From: Triops longicaudatus
Lineage: Eukaryota; Arthropoda; Branchiopoda; Notostraca; Triopsidae
NCBI GenBank assembly: GCA_022885665.1
Contig: JAGQDJ010000158.1
Coordinates: 177,503 to 241,502, forward strand
Length of the DNA: 64,000 bases
Direction: 5' to 3'
The notes under the pieces were generated by a model, which made no database searches, was not told the origin of the DNA, and was given only the letters and a program-made list of their open reading frames with translations. A program made the position numbers and the translations under genes. Positions 36,701 through 48,345 of this stretch are shown one piece after another (the first letter of the stretch is position 1; the number at the start of each line of letters is the position of its first letter).

Positions 36701-39700
36701 GCAAACTACGAGCAAATGGCTAAAGATTAGAGAAAGCTACCGTTGATGTTGAAAGTCAGCTGATTTTTTTAATTTTCTGCACTTGATCAGCAAGCTGTTG
36801 CTGTCTAATGGTCATCATTATAATAATTTACAATTACAGTGGAACTCACTTATAACGATATCGGGTATAACGCTAACCCACCTATACCGATACAAAACTG
36901 ACGGTCCCTTTTCAATCCCATCTAATCCAATGAGAACGATATTAGGTTTTACAGATATCGCTTATAACGAAAATTCGCCTTAACTGATGCAATTATGAAG
37001 TTCCGTGGGGTATTTTACAATAGTTAATAATTCCGGATTTACCGATGCCCTGAACTGACAGTTATACTTAATTTCTGAAAGTGGAAGCCGGCAATTTCCT
37101 TGGAAAAATTATAACAAGTTTTCACAACTTTGACGAAATCAACTTTCACAGCCTCTCATCTCTGCCCAATCTCTATGGTAATGTTCAGCACAGCGATGGC
37201 AAATGTGAGGTAACCATGGAGCACGTTGGGCGCTCAAGGACATAGAAGCTGTAAGATTCACAGATTTTTTGGAAGCTAGCGATGGTACATCGTGCGAAAA
37301 CTTATACGTCTTGCAAAACTATGCGAACATTTTATCTCAGACGAACGTTAAACAGCGCGTAATTATGCACGATTTTGTGAAGAAATTATACTAATACTCA
37401 TGTAGTTATTTAATAGCAAAATACAAACAAGTTCTGATACACTAATACTGCCTATGCGGTCATGCACCAATCGTTATAAGCGGGTTTCACAGTATTATTA
37501 AATACTAGGTACTAATTAGCAGATAAGAAAAGGGCTTGCAGCCAAACATGGAAGAAAAGATATAATCTTATTAACACTTATATTAAATAAATATGGAACT
37601 TTTTGCGGAAGAAAGAAGTGTATTTATGAAGTGACTACAAATAGTAGAACATGCAGAAAATAACGGAAGACAAATAGAGTGAATCTGGAAGGTGAAGCGA
37701 AAATCGTGAAATTTCATTAGGGAATAAACTGAATCTTTTTGTCTCTCCCTTTTTCTTACACTATCTGCTTATAAAGTCCCCTTAAATTATTAACTTACTT
37801 TTTAGTGCGCTATTTTTTCTGCGTTAACAAACGGTAGGTTTTCGATTTCGAAACTTAGTTTCCATCGTAATTAGAATACAAACTATTTTCTAGTTTATTC
37901 GGACTCAAATTACATTTGTAATGTAGGCCTATTATGAATACAGCAATATTTTACAATGGTAACGCAAGCCATTAATCAAAGGAAAAAACAGCAAATTTTT
38001 ATTGCTAATGACTGATGTATTGATATAGCGAGATTAATTTTTACAAGAGGTGAAGGCATTCTTTAAACGCTTTCTCCATACACCTCAATTAAATTTGGCA
38101 AAATCTGACAACGCTGTTTCCAGGATAGCTTGGCTTTAGGCTATATGCTTCCTGATCCTATAACAAGCCTTACTGGTTAAATTCAATTCACTTCAGTGTA
38201 CGACAGCTCGATGCGGACGTTTGTCAGCTCTCTTAAACGCAACTGCTTGCTTGGTAAACATCTAGCCTTACCTTACCTATAGTAACTTTACCTTGTTCAA
38301 CATAACCTAACAATATCAAACCTAATCTAACTTTTTGTAATCACGGAATAGCTAAAAAAAATAATCTGCCAATTATATTGCGTTCTAACTACCCAAAAAT
38401 TTACTCTTGGACTACATTCATGTGTGCTTCTGCAACCACATGCCTTCTGTATGACCAAACACTGGTTACTACGAAAACCACACCTAAAATAACGTAAATG
38501 AGCTTCAAACTATGTCACTACCCAGAGAAACATCATTTTAAACCAGATTTGGGTATTTACACAGGTTCGAGAAATAGGCCACTAGTTTCTATGAAAGGCA
38601 AACATTCATTGTTGTCGAAGTCTGATCATGCGGTTTAGAGTGCAGATTTTTCATCGTTACCCAAAACGTTCGTCAAATCTCAGTGGTTACTTTGAAAACG
38701 TTCGATCCTACATAAGTTGCCTCCTGTGGATCCCGAGGGGATTACGTTCTATTTCGAGTCAACTTCACTCGATTACCCAAGGAAAAATTACGTTTACCTA
38801 ATTTTGTCTTTAAGACGCACACAGATGCTTACGAGCCAACATGTATCCTACATGCATTCATTTTTGTTTCGCATATAATGAAAATGGGCCCTATTTGTGG
38901 AACAATTCACATTTTTACGAAAAATTCCCGTGAAGATATTTTCCCTTTCTACGACTAAAAACTTGTAAGTGAAGTATTCTATTTAAGAGGCGTGTGGGAT
39001 TGGATAAAATAGACAGAAATATACGATAGAAATGCCGGCATCGGTACTGATTATTACTTACAGCTTCGGTGTGTATGGGATGCAGAGCAAAGAGGAAGGC
39101 ACTTGACGTGGTCGTCGTCAATGAAGTTTTCAGGTGCCATCGACAAGTGACTGCAAAGAGACAAGTAGCGACGGCATGCAGTACGACATTGACTACGTGA
39201 TAACTCCATGGACGCAATCCGCTGAACCAATAGTTCCATCTGAAACCCCAAAATGCATACTATTAACACTTCCAGTTAAAATACCCAAACCTCTTAAAAC
39301 CCACTTACAGGCTTAAGTCTTTATATAACTGCAACGGTATTCAACTTACACGGCTTCACCAAGCCCAACGCTTTAAACATGGCAAGAGAAATAGCTTAAA
39401 AAATTTTCCAAGTCAACAGATCTTAGTGCTAGCGTTTACAGCTTGTCAGAAGGGGAAGGGGGGGGGGATAAGTACAAGTCTATATCGACCGACTGTTTCC
39501 TTCTTTCTTGCTGTGTGGCAAAGGGACAAAGAGAAACCATTTGCGTCGAGTTCTGCGAATCTGCATAACTTTGACACTCCAGGCACAAAAGGCTTCCTCA
39601 TAGTCCGCGCCCTTAAACTTATTCTTTTTTTTTTTATTTCGGGGAACGGGGAAGCTTACGGGAGAGTAGCACACACAAAGTGAGAAAAATTAGAACCGGA

Positions 39701-42700
39701 ACCAGCGTTTGAATTGAGTATTTCGATTCTCATTTAAATATCTTCCAAAGAAAGAAAAAAAAGAAAGGGAGGGAGCGGGAGAGAAAAAAAGACAAGAAAA
39801 GACGTTTCGGCTCTGTCTGCATTACTACTTGCTATTGACTGGACCTTATTCGCTCACCATGTGTGCTGATCCTCACAGGGAAAAAGGATACAATGGGCGC
39901 TGAACAATCCGATATGCACCCAAATTGAACGGCCGGCAGGAAACGGAATGACGACATTTGAATACGACAGAAAGGGAAAACAAAATTGTTAAGCCGGCTG
40001 ACCCCGACGCCCTTTTCCGAAACAATTACGAAAAAGAATCTGTAAGTGTCGTTTGATGCAAAAAAGCGTTCCAGCTCTCCCAAAGGAAGTATTTCCTGGC
40101 ATACTATTTTTCCACTTAATTTAAAAAAAACTTAGGTACTTATCAGGGCTGAGCAAATTAAACTGGATGTTGTGAATTTGATTTATGTTCAAAATATTAA
40201 AAATGAGATTAAATTCAGTTTGTCTATCGCTAAAAACTTAGGAACTGAAGGAAAATATGAAGTGAGTACAATTTCTGAGGCTAGCTGCAAACGAGCGACA
40301 TTTACTAAAAAATGGACTATTTTGATTTTCTAAAGTTAGTTTTTAATTTTATTTCAATTGACTGGTACACTTCGTTAAACCTGCTCAGGTCTGCTTCTCA
40401 TCGCCTTAGTCGCTTGGTAATGAAAAAAAAAACCGTAAAATTCGGAAACGTAAAATTGTGCAACAATCAGTACCCAGAAATGCGTATTAAAAACGTAATT
40501 AAAATTTTTAATAAAAAGCGTCTGATAATGTTCGATTTGGTAAGTTAACACTTTAAAAAGCGCTCATTACTGATTAATATGTATGTTCCAAAGAGGTATT
40601 CCTTAGCCTATGAACTCGTATTCGGATATTTAGTTATGTATTACTGACCATTAAGGACTTCCGTTTTCAAGGAGGACTGTATTCTTATCTAGCAATATTT
40701 TGATCTTCAGAAGCAAGGCTTACGCTTACGTTATTTATTGAAGTGCGTTACTGCATTGTGGACTTGATAATGTAGGCTACATGGAATTGCTTCTATGCCA
40801 AATGTTTACTACTAGAGCGGGGTAAGAAGACTGGTTTGCTAAAGGAAGCTTAACCTCACTTTATAAAGCAGCTCTAGGAAGTGTGAAAAGTACGAGAAGC
40901 CATCGTATAGTCAACTTCCGGCATTACTTCATCAGAATGAAAATTATTGCTGAACTGGTACTTTCGCACTATTCAGAACCGAACGCCTCCTTTTTTACCA
41001 CTACGGCAAGGTATTCAAAGTATTGCGGTAAATAGGCTACTTTACCACGATACGGTATCGAAAACAACTTCCTCTTTTATCTGTAAGGTAGACTGTGGCC
41101 TGACTTGTATCATCTCTTCTTCCAACATTTGTTCATAGGTGCTTAGCATTTCGCTACATACCCGCTAGCGGTAAATAATTTTTTTACCGCATTCAACCCT
41201 GAATGCTGAAACCTAGCCTAGTACAGTGACACAATGGCGACCACTCACATAATGAATGATTCTGAAGTGTCCGCTCAAATAAGCCGTACAGTACTTTCTT
41301 TGCTTTAATAGTCCTTTGCTTTTTTATTTTCTCTTTCACCAAGACAGTTTATGAGTCAAAAGTATTCTAAAGTAAAACACTTATGCCTGAAACTGCAGCA
41401 TGAGAATTAAAAATGGTAATTACTGCCGTAACGTTCCTAGTCAGTGGATTTCCTTAATTAACGATGAAGTCCAACTACGTTTCGCATATCTTTGTCTTTT
41501 TGCAGTTTATTTAACGCTGGTGTCGCGGAAAATTTAAAACGCAAGCTTTATGACACATGAAGCACTTGCTCTGACGTATTTGCGTCACAACGGCACTTAA
41601 TCTTTGATTCAAGGCTTCGACACTAGCCCTTTTAGTGTTGAATTACAGACCTTGGAGTACACAAAACTTGCACTGTACATTATAAAAAAAATCCTAAGTT
41701 TCTACACATGAAATAACAAAATTATGGTCAGTGTGGCACACAGCATCAGCAAAACACGCCCACACCAGTAAAGTGGTACGTTAATGGGGGACAAGGGGGT
41801 GGTGCGAGATGTCTTTTGTAATGCATGGGTTCATTAAGTTGTAACAAGTTGGAAACTTGCTGCTCGCGTAACTTGCATTAAATACAGGAAGGTGCTAATG
41901 ACTTGGCAGTCGTTGCCAGGACACTTTGACACTTGTCCGTGTACTTGAACACGTGCTAGCAACCTGTCACTGCGCAACGATACTCATTTCACTTATTTAT
42001 TTACTTTTCTGACTATTTGCCTTCAAAATTCGTTTGTGCTCAAGAGCCAAGGTTGTTAATTGATTTTGTTAGATACAACTTTTCCTAGCGAAGAAAGTAA
42101 AAAGGGACGTGTCAAGTTTTGGAGAACCATTACTTGAGACACCTTTTCTTGCCTTGTTTATCGAGTGTTCGCTTTAACACGCGCATAAGAACAAGGCGAG
42201 TTACTCTCGAAATTCTTCGACATTTGACTCAAATTCTCTGCACTTCAAGGGGGAGTTTGACGACCCGCTATTTCTACAGAAGAGATGGAAAGTACAAGTT
42301 GCCAAATGCTTTTACCTTCGTAAAACCAAACTGATGGATGCCTTATTGCTTTGGCATCACTAAAAGCAGACACGAATTCATGTATGCGAGCCATTTTTCG
42401 TTCCTTTCCAATCCCTGATCAATATACCTTTTAGGTCGTAGGATTATGTTTCGGTCAGAAAAAAAAAGAGAAATAACGAGAAATCTCATGTCCCATACGG
42501 TAATTGGCATTATCTAAAGCGAAACATTGCCTTTTATCCTGGACAACTTCCATAAAATAAGAGAGAAAAAAAAACATGGCCGTGATTAGCGTGATATGGT
42601 GAAACAGCCTGGTAGGGGGCGTGGAGTCGATTTCTGGATAGAAGCAATGTTTTCTGATGATGGATTTGGTATTGGACGCTCACACGCTAGAAATAATCTT

Positions 42701-45253
42701 CGCAAATGGTAGAACTCAGGAGCTTGGAGCTAGCCTTGTGTTTGTTCCTTAAGGCTGCGTTTCCACTGTCGAATTAGCTCGAATAAACGACAATGCTCAT
42801 TACGCTGATTACTTATCATCTATGTTTGTATAATTAACAGGCGTGAGCATGGCTCATTGGCTTCTTTGTCAAATATACAAGCTGGTTTTCTTTGAGGGCG
42901 TGAAAAGAAAAAAATTCACTATAGAATTATTATCAATTACAACTCACATTCTCAGTTGATACAAGAATTAATCCCAAGTTTAACCGCAGTAAACTCTTTC
43001 AAACGTACATTTTACACAGTGCTAAGTCACTTAAACAAGTGAGCTAGGTTAGCAGTGGGAACACAGCCTAGAAAATTTAACTCGCGCACACAGAAGTTAT
43101 TGAATGACCATTTCTGGAGGGTAGGTTTCAGTTTCTGGGGTAACGAGTGGAGTTGGCAGGGTTCCCCGAGATAGAGCAAGAAATATGTCTTTGGGAAATG
43201 AACATGCCAACGTTATAGCTCCAGTTAAGAGATAGCAAAGGGGAAGAAAGGCAGGTTAAAGCGTTATTTTTAAACATATTTTTCGCTTATCCTATCCCAT
43301 TGTAGAGTTCCGAGAAACTATTTTTTAAAAATAATCACCTGTAACTCTGTACTTAACCCACAGCTATATCAGGCAAATCTTCTACTATCTTTTTTTTGTA
43401 ATATTAAGTAAGCTTTTCCTCAGTTTAAATAATAAAATTCTCAAAAACTAGTCGCCCTTGCAAGTCAGTCTCGTCCCCATCACGGAACATCTCGAAAGTA
43501 CCCCTGGAAAAGCTCAAATATAAGCGAACGCGGCTTGCCTTGACAGCGAAAACTGGCAAGAGATATCCGTGAATGATACTGCAAGCTATACGTAACACAA
43601 GAAATTCTCTGTCTCGATTCTTTAAAGCAGGGCATTTCTCGGAACTTTTAGATAGGCCCTGGTGTACCTGTCAGAAACCGTCTGGCTTTCTTAAAATTAG
43701 CTAAGGCTTGTTTTGTTTTCCATGTGTGTGAAAAATAAATGTTCCAAATATATCCAGCGACCATGGTTATTATCCCTCGTCTAAAGGAAAATCCGATAGT
43801 GCTGTTGTAAAAAGTAGTTATTGACCCGTAAAAGAGCTATTCTGGGGAAGCCAAAACGTGCTGGTCCCAAGTTTGTTGTACTGAACAACCCACGAATCCC
43901 GAAAGCGAAGATATAAAATCTGGGCTTATTTTTCAACAAACCTGCCATTAACCTCACGCAATCCCGCGCGTTGGATGGAAAAGGCTGTGTGCAATCTAAG
44001 CTTCTTAAAGTGGCGAAGTTTTATGAAAGAGACATGTCTAATTTCAATTAGATTTTCAGTAAAGCTGCAAAAAAAATGAACGAAAGTCAAACATTTTCGA
44101 CGGAAACGGTAAACAAGCTGAAGTTTTCACGTCAGATTTGCGTTTAATAGAAAAAAATAGCATTTCCATCCATGCGAAGATTTACAATATAAGTGACAAA
44201 ACTTCCAACGAAAGTTGAAGATTGTAACTAAATCGTGTATTGATAACCATTGGAACTTTTCAATTAAAAGTCGACGATTTTCAACGAAGGTTAGAAACTG
44301 AAGACCAAATTGATATTTAGGCTTTAAGAAAATTTGGCTTCCCTTCTGCGCAGTTTGACCTTTCACAAGTACTGTGACGACTTGCAAGCAAATCTTGCTT
44401 AGCTTGGGATTTAAGTTCCTATGGAAAATATTCAAATTTAGGTTTCCTTGGAAGTTATCATCTGTCGTCTGGCTGTGTGAGGTCTGTTATAATACTTTAT
44501 TGTTGATTCTTAATCTTTTAAAGTTTTGCACTTGGAAGAATTCTTGTAATTGGATTGATCGGAACGGGGAATTTCTCATAATTTCATGTACCAAATGAAA
44601 TTCGCTGGACTTTCTAAAGTTGGACTAGTCTAGTAATTTATCCTTCCAAGATGGGAAAATTCCATTGAATGTTACCTGAAGGTTAAGATGGTTAGTGGTC
44701 GATAAGATTTATGGCTACTCGGGTCGGCCATAGGACTTCCCCAGAAGTCATTTCTCCACAACTGTATGAGTGAGTGTGTCCCGATCACATCGCCATTGTC
44801 GCGGATGGCACTCAGGTCATCGTGCACCAAATCTCCCGTTAAGGAATTGCTGTAAATCCACAAGCTCGTCACAAAGACCATCGTGTATAACAGCTGATCA
44901 CTTATCACAGGTTCGGTCGTGATGGTAGCGTTGGCATTTTCTCTCACATGCCGTCGCGGTGGCGCTGACGAGCACTGCTGCTTATTTGGCAAATAATTAC
45001 AAGTTAACTTCTTAATCGGTGCGTTACCACCGCTCGTTGGTGCCGTGACAGCCCCATTAGCATGCGCGTTTCCGTGGCTGGCTTTGTTCCAGGCTCGGTC
45101 TCGTTTTTCAGCGCCGTGATCACGATCGCGCTTCTTCTTCACGCGTGCCAGCGGACACGTGCATTCGGAATACATGGGCGCTTCGCTGGTCAGCGTTTGA
45201 AAAATGGACCGAACGGTCATCCATGTGCTACTTGACGTCCATAACGGCTTCAT
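18530..45253 (-). CDS. TMTC-family ER protein O-mannosyltransferase (TMTC1/2-like), C-terminus not found
   Basis: Eleven minus-strand exons join in phase into about 804 codons: 45253-44676, 39239-39062, 34057-33984, 33805-33419, 31179-30919, 28540-28351, 21537-21428, 21357-21190, 20096-19983, 18973-18830 and 18738-18530. TMTC proteins are multi-pass ER membrane enzymes that O-mannosylate cadherins and have lumenal TPRs. Family marks are VHDDLSAI (acidic GT-C motif, about 143-150), SHKSYRPLTILTFR, LFALHPIHTEA, GIVGRADVLAAIFF, FSDQDNPAAF, LSYDWQMGSIPLI, FLPASNLFFPVGFVVAERLL and then TPRs beginning NAKMHYNYANL. A 120-residue basic N-terminal extension and a Pro/Ser-rich loop are unusual. LSYDWQMGSIPL is closest to my memory of TMTC1/2. 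The rest of the TPR array expected after 18530 was not found. The start ATG at 45253 is the first in a long open frame; a later Met is possible. Confidence 0.9.
18830..18973 (-). CDS. TMTC-like exon 10 (TPR 2 to start of TPR 3)
   Basis: Acceptor ATTAAAG, donor ACA|GTAAGC, 144 nt. Encodes LWPGHASAHNNLGTLLNDTN and KHFRQALKIHPQHVHAHYNL, matching the TMTC1 ASALNNLGTL..ALQLHPQH region in my memory. Confidence 0.93.
19983..20096 (-). CDS. TMTC-like exon 9 (TPR 1)
   Basis: Acceptor CCCATAG, donor AAG|GTATTA, 114 nt. Encodes SGLRTLPSNAKMHYNYANLQ and a TPR helix pair with the usual Ala/Tyr spacing (AIEHYQKAI). Confidence 0.93.
20218..20285 (+). repeat. Dispersed repeat family A, copy 3 (short)
   Basis: CCTAACGCCACGGCAGTTAC, then GCGTGTTCGACT, GAAACGCTCCTGACCCG, matching the core of copies at 11698 and 27136. 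Lies in the TMTC intron between exons 8 and 9. Confidence 0.6.
21190..21357 (-). CDS. TMTC-like exon 8
   Basis: Acceptor AATCTAG, donor CAC|GTAAGT, 168 nt. Encodes SMGFCLLVGYGLEKWGSRL, a helix (FNGGFLLLLTVCGM) and NVDWTSREALFT leading into the TPR region. Confidence 0.94.
21428..21537 (-). CDS. TMTC-like exon 7
   Basis: Acceptor TGTACAG, donor CCAAG|GTGATG, 110 nt. Encodes RILIWSVLVLVLPFLPASNL and FFPVGFVVAERLLYLP, the most conserved TMTC block. The intron before it is about 6.8 kb. Confidence 0.94.
27136..27305 (+). repeat. Dispersed repeat family A, copy 2
   Basis: AACGACCCAGGTAAATTACC, GCTAACGCCGCGGCAGTTAC, GAGCGCGT, and CGAACGCTTTTGAC match copy 1 in the same order and orientation. Confidence 0.65.
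27425..28303 (-). mobile_element. Dispersed repeat family B, copy 2
   Basis: Diverged reverse complement of 12225-13078, colinear through the whole arm, from GGATAGGGGATAGGTTGAAC at the left to AACAAACTACCTAAGAAAG at the right. It lies between TMTC exons 6 and 7. Confidence 0.75.
28351..28540 (-). CDS. TMTC-like exon 6
   Basis: Acceptor CATTTTAG, donor GAG|GTAAGC, 190 nt. Encodes FLFLPAFNFHLLLEPINLSY, DWQMGSIPLITRVGDARN and a membrane helix ending WLAFKAVRCGE. Strong TMTC1/2 signature. Confidence 0.95.
30919..31179 (-). CDS. TMTC-like exon 5 (upper border uncertain)
   Basis: Reads ELSLLYLICLTILLFLFLLG, a membrane helix, then FRLGLLNGQLPHFSDQDNPA and donor ACCAG|GTAAAT. The upper border at 31179 (acceptor GGGAAAAG after a pyrimidine tract) restores phase with exon 4. 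An alternative acceptor GGGACAG at 31022 has a better context but does not match the phase. Confidence 0.75.
31180..33418. other. TMTC intron (exons 4-5)
   Basis: No gene recognised. 31268-31350 is reminiscent of the GTTAAC minisatellite. Overlapping short frames between 31.7 and 33.1 kb have no motif. If the 31022 border of exon 5 is used, an additional small exon must lie here to restore phase. Confidence 0.5.
33419..33805 (-). CDS. TMTC-like exon 4 with Pro/Ser-rich loop
   Basis: 387 nt, phase 2 in and out. The first about 85 codons are low-complexity Ser/Pro/Ala (SPASSLSSAPAA, PPRSPSPCLPVSPPP). Then comes the conserved helix FLLSFLMSASALLAKEHGVC and VLAMVALWDVVL. The rich loop has no counterpart I recall in other TMTCs. 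Confidence 0.88.
33984..34057 (-). CDS. TMTC-like exon 3
   Basis: Acceptor TTCGCAG, donor CAA|GTAAGA. 74 nt encoding VSGIVGRADVLAAIFFLLAF and LFYVK, the conserved GRAD segment and following helix. Too short for a plain open-frame scan but unmistakable. Confidence 0.93.
35460..35585 (-). mobile_element. hAT-like transposon end (fragment)
   Basis: Ends GCAGCCCATATTGTGGGAAC then CACTG, the reverse of CAGTGGTTCCCACAATATGG, a hAT-type terminus matching the fragment at 7282 in opposite orientation. Left border uncertain. Confidence 0.5.
36837..37492 (+). mobile_element. Non-autonomous pogo/Tigger-like transposon
   Basis: Left end CAGTGGAACTCACTTATAAC then GA; right end is the reverse of CTGTGAAACCCGCTTATAAC then GA. 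The 22-bp TIRs differ at four positions, and the element is flanked by TA on both sides, the Tc1/mariner/pogo target site. Subterminal TTATAACGA motifs recur inside. At 656 bp without a transposase frame it is a MITE-like or internally deleted copy. It sits in a TMTC intron. Confidence 0.85.
39062..39239 (-). CDS. TMTC-like exon 2
   Basis: Acceptor TTTCAG, donor GCT|GTAAGT. Reads WNYWFSGLRPWSYHVVNVVL and ends AFLFALHPIHTEA, a second family hallmark. 178 nt, phase 2 in, 0 out. The preceding intron is about 5.4 kb. Confidence 0.93.
40600..41205 (+). mobile_element. Dispersed repeat family C, copy 1 (hAT-like)
   Basis: Colinear with the reverse complement of 47940-48345: GTCCTTAATGNTCAGTAATAC, GTAAGCCTTGCTT, GGCTGCTTTATAAAGTG and the terminal CAGGGTTNAATGCGGTAAAA are shared. 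Internal GCGGTAAATA repeats. CAGGG termini suggest hAT origin. Confidence 0.7.
42751..43070. mobile_element. MITE with CTGYGTTYCCACTG termini
   Basis: Left AAGGCTGCGTTTCCACTGTC, right AGCAGTGGGAACACAGCCTA: inverted ends of about 18 bp. Same end family as the MITE at 13812-14031; a lone end AAGGCTGCGTTTTCATTGCC is at 60660. Confidence 0.7.
44676..45253 (-). CDS. TMTC-like exon 1
   Basis: Encodes a hydrophilic, Lys/Arg-rich N-terminus with KKKRDRD and Ala/Gly/Asn stretches. A first membrane helix (about 121-135, LLYTMVFVTSLWIYS) and the first lumenal loop with VHDDLSAI and FWGSPMADPSSHKSYRPLT follow. Exit phase 2 at donor CAG|GTAACA. 578 nt. Confidence 0.9.
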
Positions 45254-47939
45254 AGTTCTGGTTCACCGCCTTGTAACGAAATTTAGCGTCCGATCAACGA
45301 TTCTCCTCCAAAAACTTAATCTCGGCACAGAAATGCCCACCGAAACTTAAACCAGCGAAATCCGATACAGTTTCATTCCTTTTTTTCTCCCGGCACAGTT
45401 TTCTTCTTTCTAATGCAGTTTTCGTCCTTTTCTCCTTCGCTCTTGCACTTGAGTTCTCAGACTAATGTATCCAGTACTGGCAACGGAAGGACATCACCTA
45501 ACACCAGATAGGAACAAAGAATAGCTTAGACAGTTGCAACGCGCCATGGGAAAGAAAAAATGTTAATGTAAATACTTTACATGTGTGTGTACACTATGAC
45601 ATCCGGCAAAACACGCACGGACATGTTATTTTTTGTTTCTCCCTCCAGCAATACCAGCTATCGTCCCGTGCAACAATTCTCTCGTTTATTAGTACGACTC
45701 ACGTCAAAGAGAATTCAGAGTAAATATTTTCTCATGTACTTGAGTCATCTCCAATATTACGATCACGTGACATGCCTAAGGTTACACACATAACCAAATA
45801 ATATTTTTCTGCCATTTGTAAGGAAAAGTTTTGTTGGTACGTTTCTGTAGTTTAATTTTATACTTTGTATGTAGTTTCATTGTTACGCTTTTCTGGTTAA
45901 GCGACTGCCGTATATTTAACTATTTTTATGAGGTAAAAGGTACTAAACAACGAATAATATTGTATTTGTAATTATTGTGAATGTTTCGTAAATCAATGAA
46001 AAAGAACAAGAGAAGAATCAGATTTTTTTTCAAATTCTCACTACCAAAAGAAACAGAAACGATTTCACAAGGATAACCGAAATGATTTTTTTATAATCTA
46101 ATGAAACTGAAAACCAAGGTTGCACTCATGTCTTTTGGAACGACGGTTACACAAAAGTTGGATTGGGTTCCAAAGTAATCAAGCGAATTGATAAAGACAA
46201 TTTCTACTAGCCAAGAGCATTACGCAATTACAAATAAAATTTTTAATTTTGTGTCCTCTTAGCAAGTTGTATGCTTATATTTTTATGAGTTGTATTTTCT
46301 ACCTTTTTTTAAAAGTTTATACAATATGTAACGGAGTTCAAAATAACGGTATTGGTTAATTTTCACAACTATCTAAAACTGCATTTTAAATAAAAAATAT
46401 GACAGAACCGTATTGCAATATTCAAATCACCACTTTTAAAATATGGTTTTAGTGTAGAGTACTGTTAGAAAAATATATATGGGGACATTGGTAAAGTGCA
46501 TGCGGGCGGGTGTAAGCAGTGCTAAAAACAGTCCCAGGCTGATCAAAAGGATATAAAATCGCGGCAACAATTTCATTGTTACAATAATGAATTTGGCAGT
46601 GGCTGGGCATGCTCGTGCCATAAGAGCTATAATCCCCATAAGATTTTTTGAAAGTGCTGTATAGTAAGCACAGCGCAGAATAAACTGTAATCTTACAAAA
46701 TATAAGTAGGGTATCTCTTGATAGCGCACTCATGGCTGTTTACGATGTGAGTAGGCTACAAAGTAACCCTCTTTCCTTGGAACAAGATTGATTTCCACTT
46801 CGTTTTTCTTCATTTTTTTTAATTCATATTTATTTAGTTTTAGTCTAATCGGAAACACGAATGGGCTCACATTCTCACTTTTAAAAAAGACACGCTCTTC
46901 TTAAAGATTGACCCATAGATCGTCGCACAGAACAGAGTACGGCAGCACAAAGAGGCGCGACCCACCTAATTTTGTTACGGTTAACGAATTTTTGCGCTTA
47001 AAGGATAACATTGCCTGGAAGCCGCACTACTCCTAATTATGGTTGATCTTATTTCTTGGTCTTCCTGGACAAATTTTCTTCCACTTTTTCTTCCCCTTTT
47101 CTTTTACCCCTAGGACTCCAGCTTCGATCAGTTGTATTTTTTTTCTTTGTGCAACAATGTTGGCACACAGCCTTATATGCCCGAAGTTATTGTCCATACA
47201 TAAAGCTTGCCTTAAACGTTAACTACGTTAGGAAGTTCTCCTTAACGAGAAGAATGTTCCCTTCTACCCTTTTCCCTGACACCTAATGTAATTTGCACCC
47301 CACCTACGAAGAACCACGGGGAGGAGTTTGTACGTACGATAACACTCTATCTCACGTGCATGTATACAACTTGTCTTTAATTACCATCTCTCCTTTTTCA
47401 CCCCTTATCTTCCGCTGCTTCCCCCTTTGTTAAGAGAACGGGTGGCTTATTACACCGAAACTTCTGCCTGTTTCAAAACTATGTTTTTACCTAATGTCTT
47501 CGAGCTCACTTTTATGTCCCATTAGAAGCTGGTCCTTCCTCCCCCTATGGAAGTGACACACCTATGAAGACATCAGCTCAATTTTAGTCTCGAGCATATA
47601 TGCATGGCAATAGTGGAACTTGTACTGAAACGAGAGTTTTCGAAAACGTCAGCTGTTACTACCTTCGCTGCTTAAGAGTGACAGCGACAGGGTACGACGT
47701 TGAAAAGCCTTATCATCAAAGCTTCGAAAGTCGAGGTGAAACTACAGCATACAGCAACTGTGTCAGATCCCAATTGTGCAAAGTTTCGAACGTCAACTTG
47801 CTCCAAGTGGCTATATTTCGCTCTGTGAACAGAGAAAACTAATCACGACGATTGTGACAAATCAACAGTTTTTGTATTATTTTGTGCGAAAACGGAATTT
47901 CCAGTCCATTGCTGTGGTTACGAACGAGAAACTATCCTG

Positions 47940-48345
47940 ACCAGGGTTAAATGCGGTAAAAAAAGAACAAAATCGCGATAAAGTATTTACCGCGACATTT
48001 TGAGCCTAATGCGGTAGCGGTAATCGGTGAAGATAAGGAAAAAGCGGAGGTGTGCAGTAGCAGTTGGCGGGGAAGTACCACTTCACTAGTAATTTTCACT
48101 CAGGCGAAGTACTGGTAAAAGTTGCCTATTCGATGCTCCTCGTACTTTTGACACTTCATAGGGCTGCTTTATAAAGTGGCGCTCCTGATTACGTTACCTT
48201 CTGCGAATCATAATCTTCTTCAACAACTAAACTTAAGAGTAAGCCTTGCTTGTATGGATCGAAAGACTGCTAGAGAAGAATAAAATCCTCACTAAAAACT
48301 GAAGTCCTTAATGTTCAGTAATACAAAACGATAATTCGACCCCGA
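47940..48345 (-). mobile_element. Dispersed repeat family C, copy 2 (hAT-like)
   Basis: Begins CAGGGTTAAATGCGGTAAAA at about 47942 and is the inverted, shorter counterpart of 40600-41205. Confidence 0.7.

Larger units (their letters stand above)
34058..39061. other. TMTC intron (exons 2-3)
   Basis: About 5 kb. Contains a hAT-like fragment (35460-35585) and a pogo/Tigger-like element (36837-37492), with C-tracts near 35155. No gene recognised. Confidence 0.6.
39240..44675. other. TMTC intron (exons 1-2)
   Basis: About 5.4 kb. Holds poly-G (about 39460), repeat family C copy 1 (40600-41205) and a MITE (42751-43070). No gene recognised. Confidence 0.6.
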
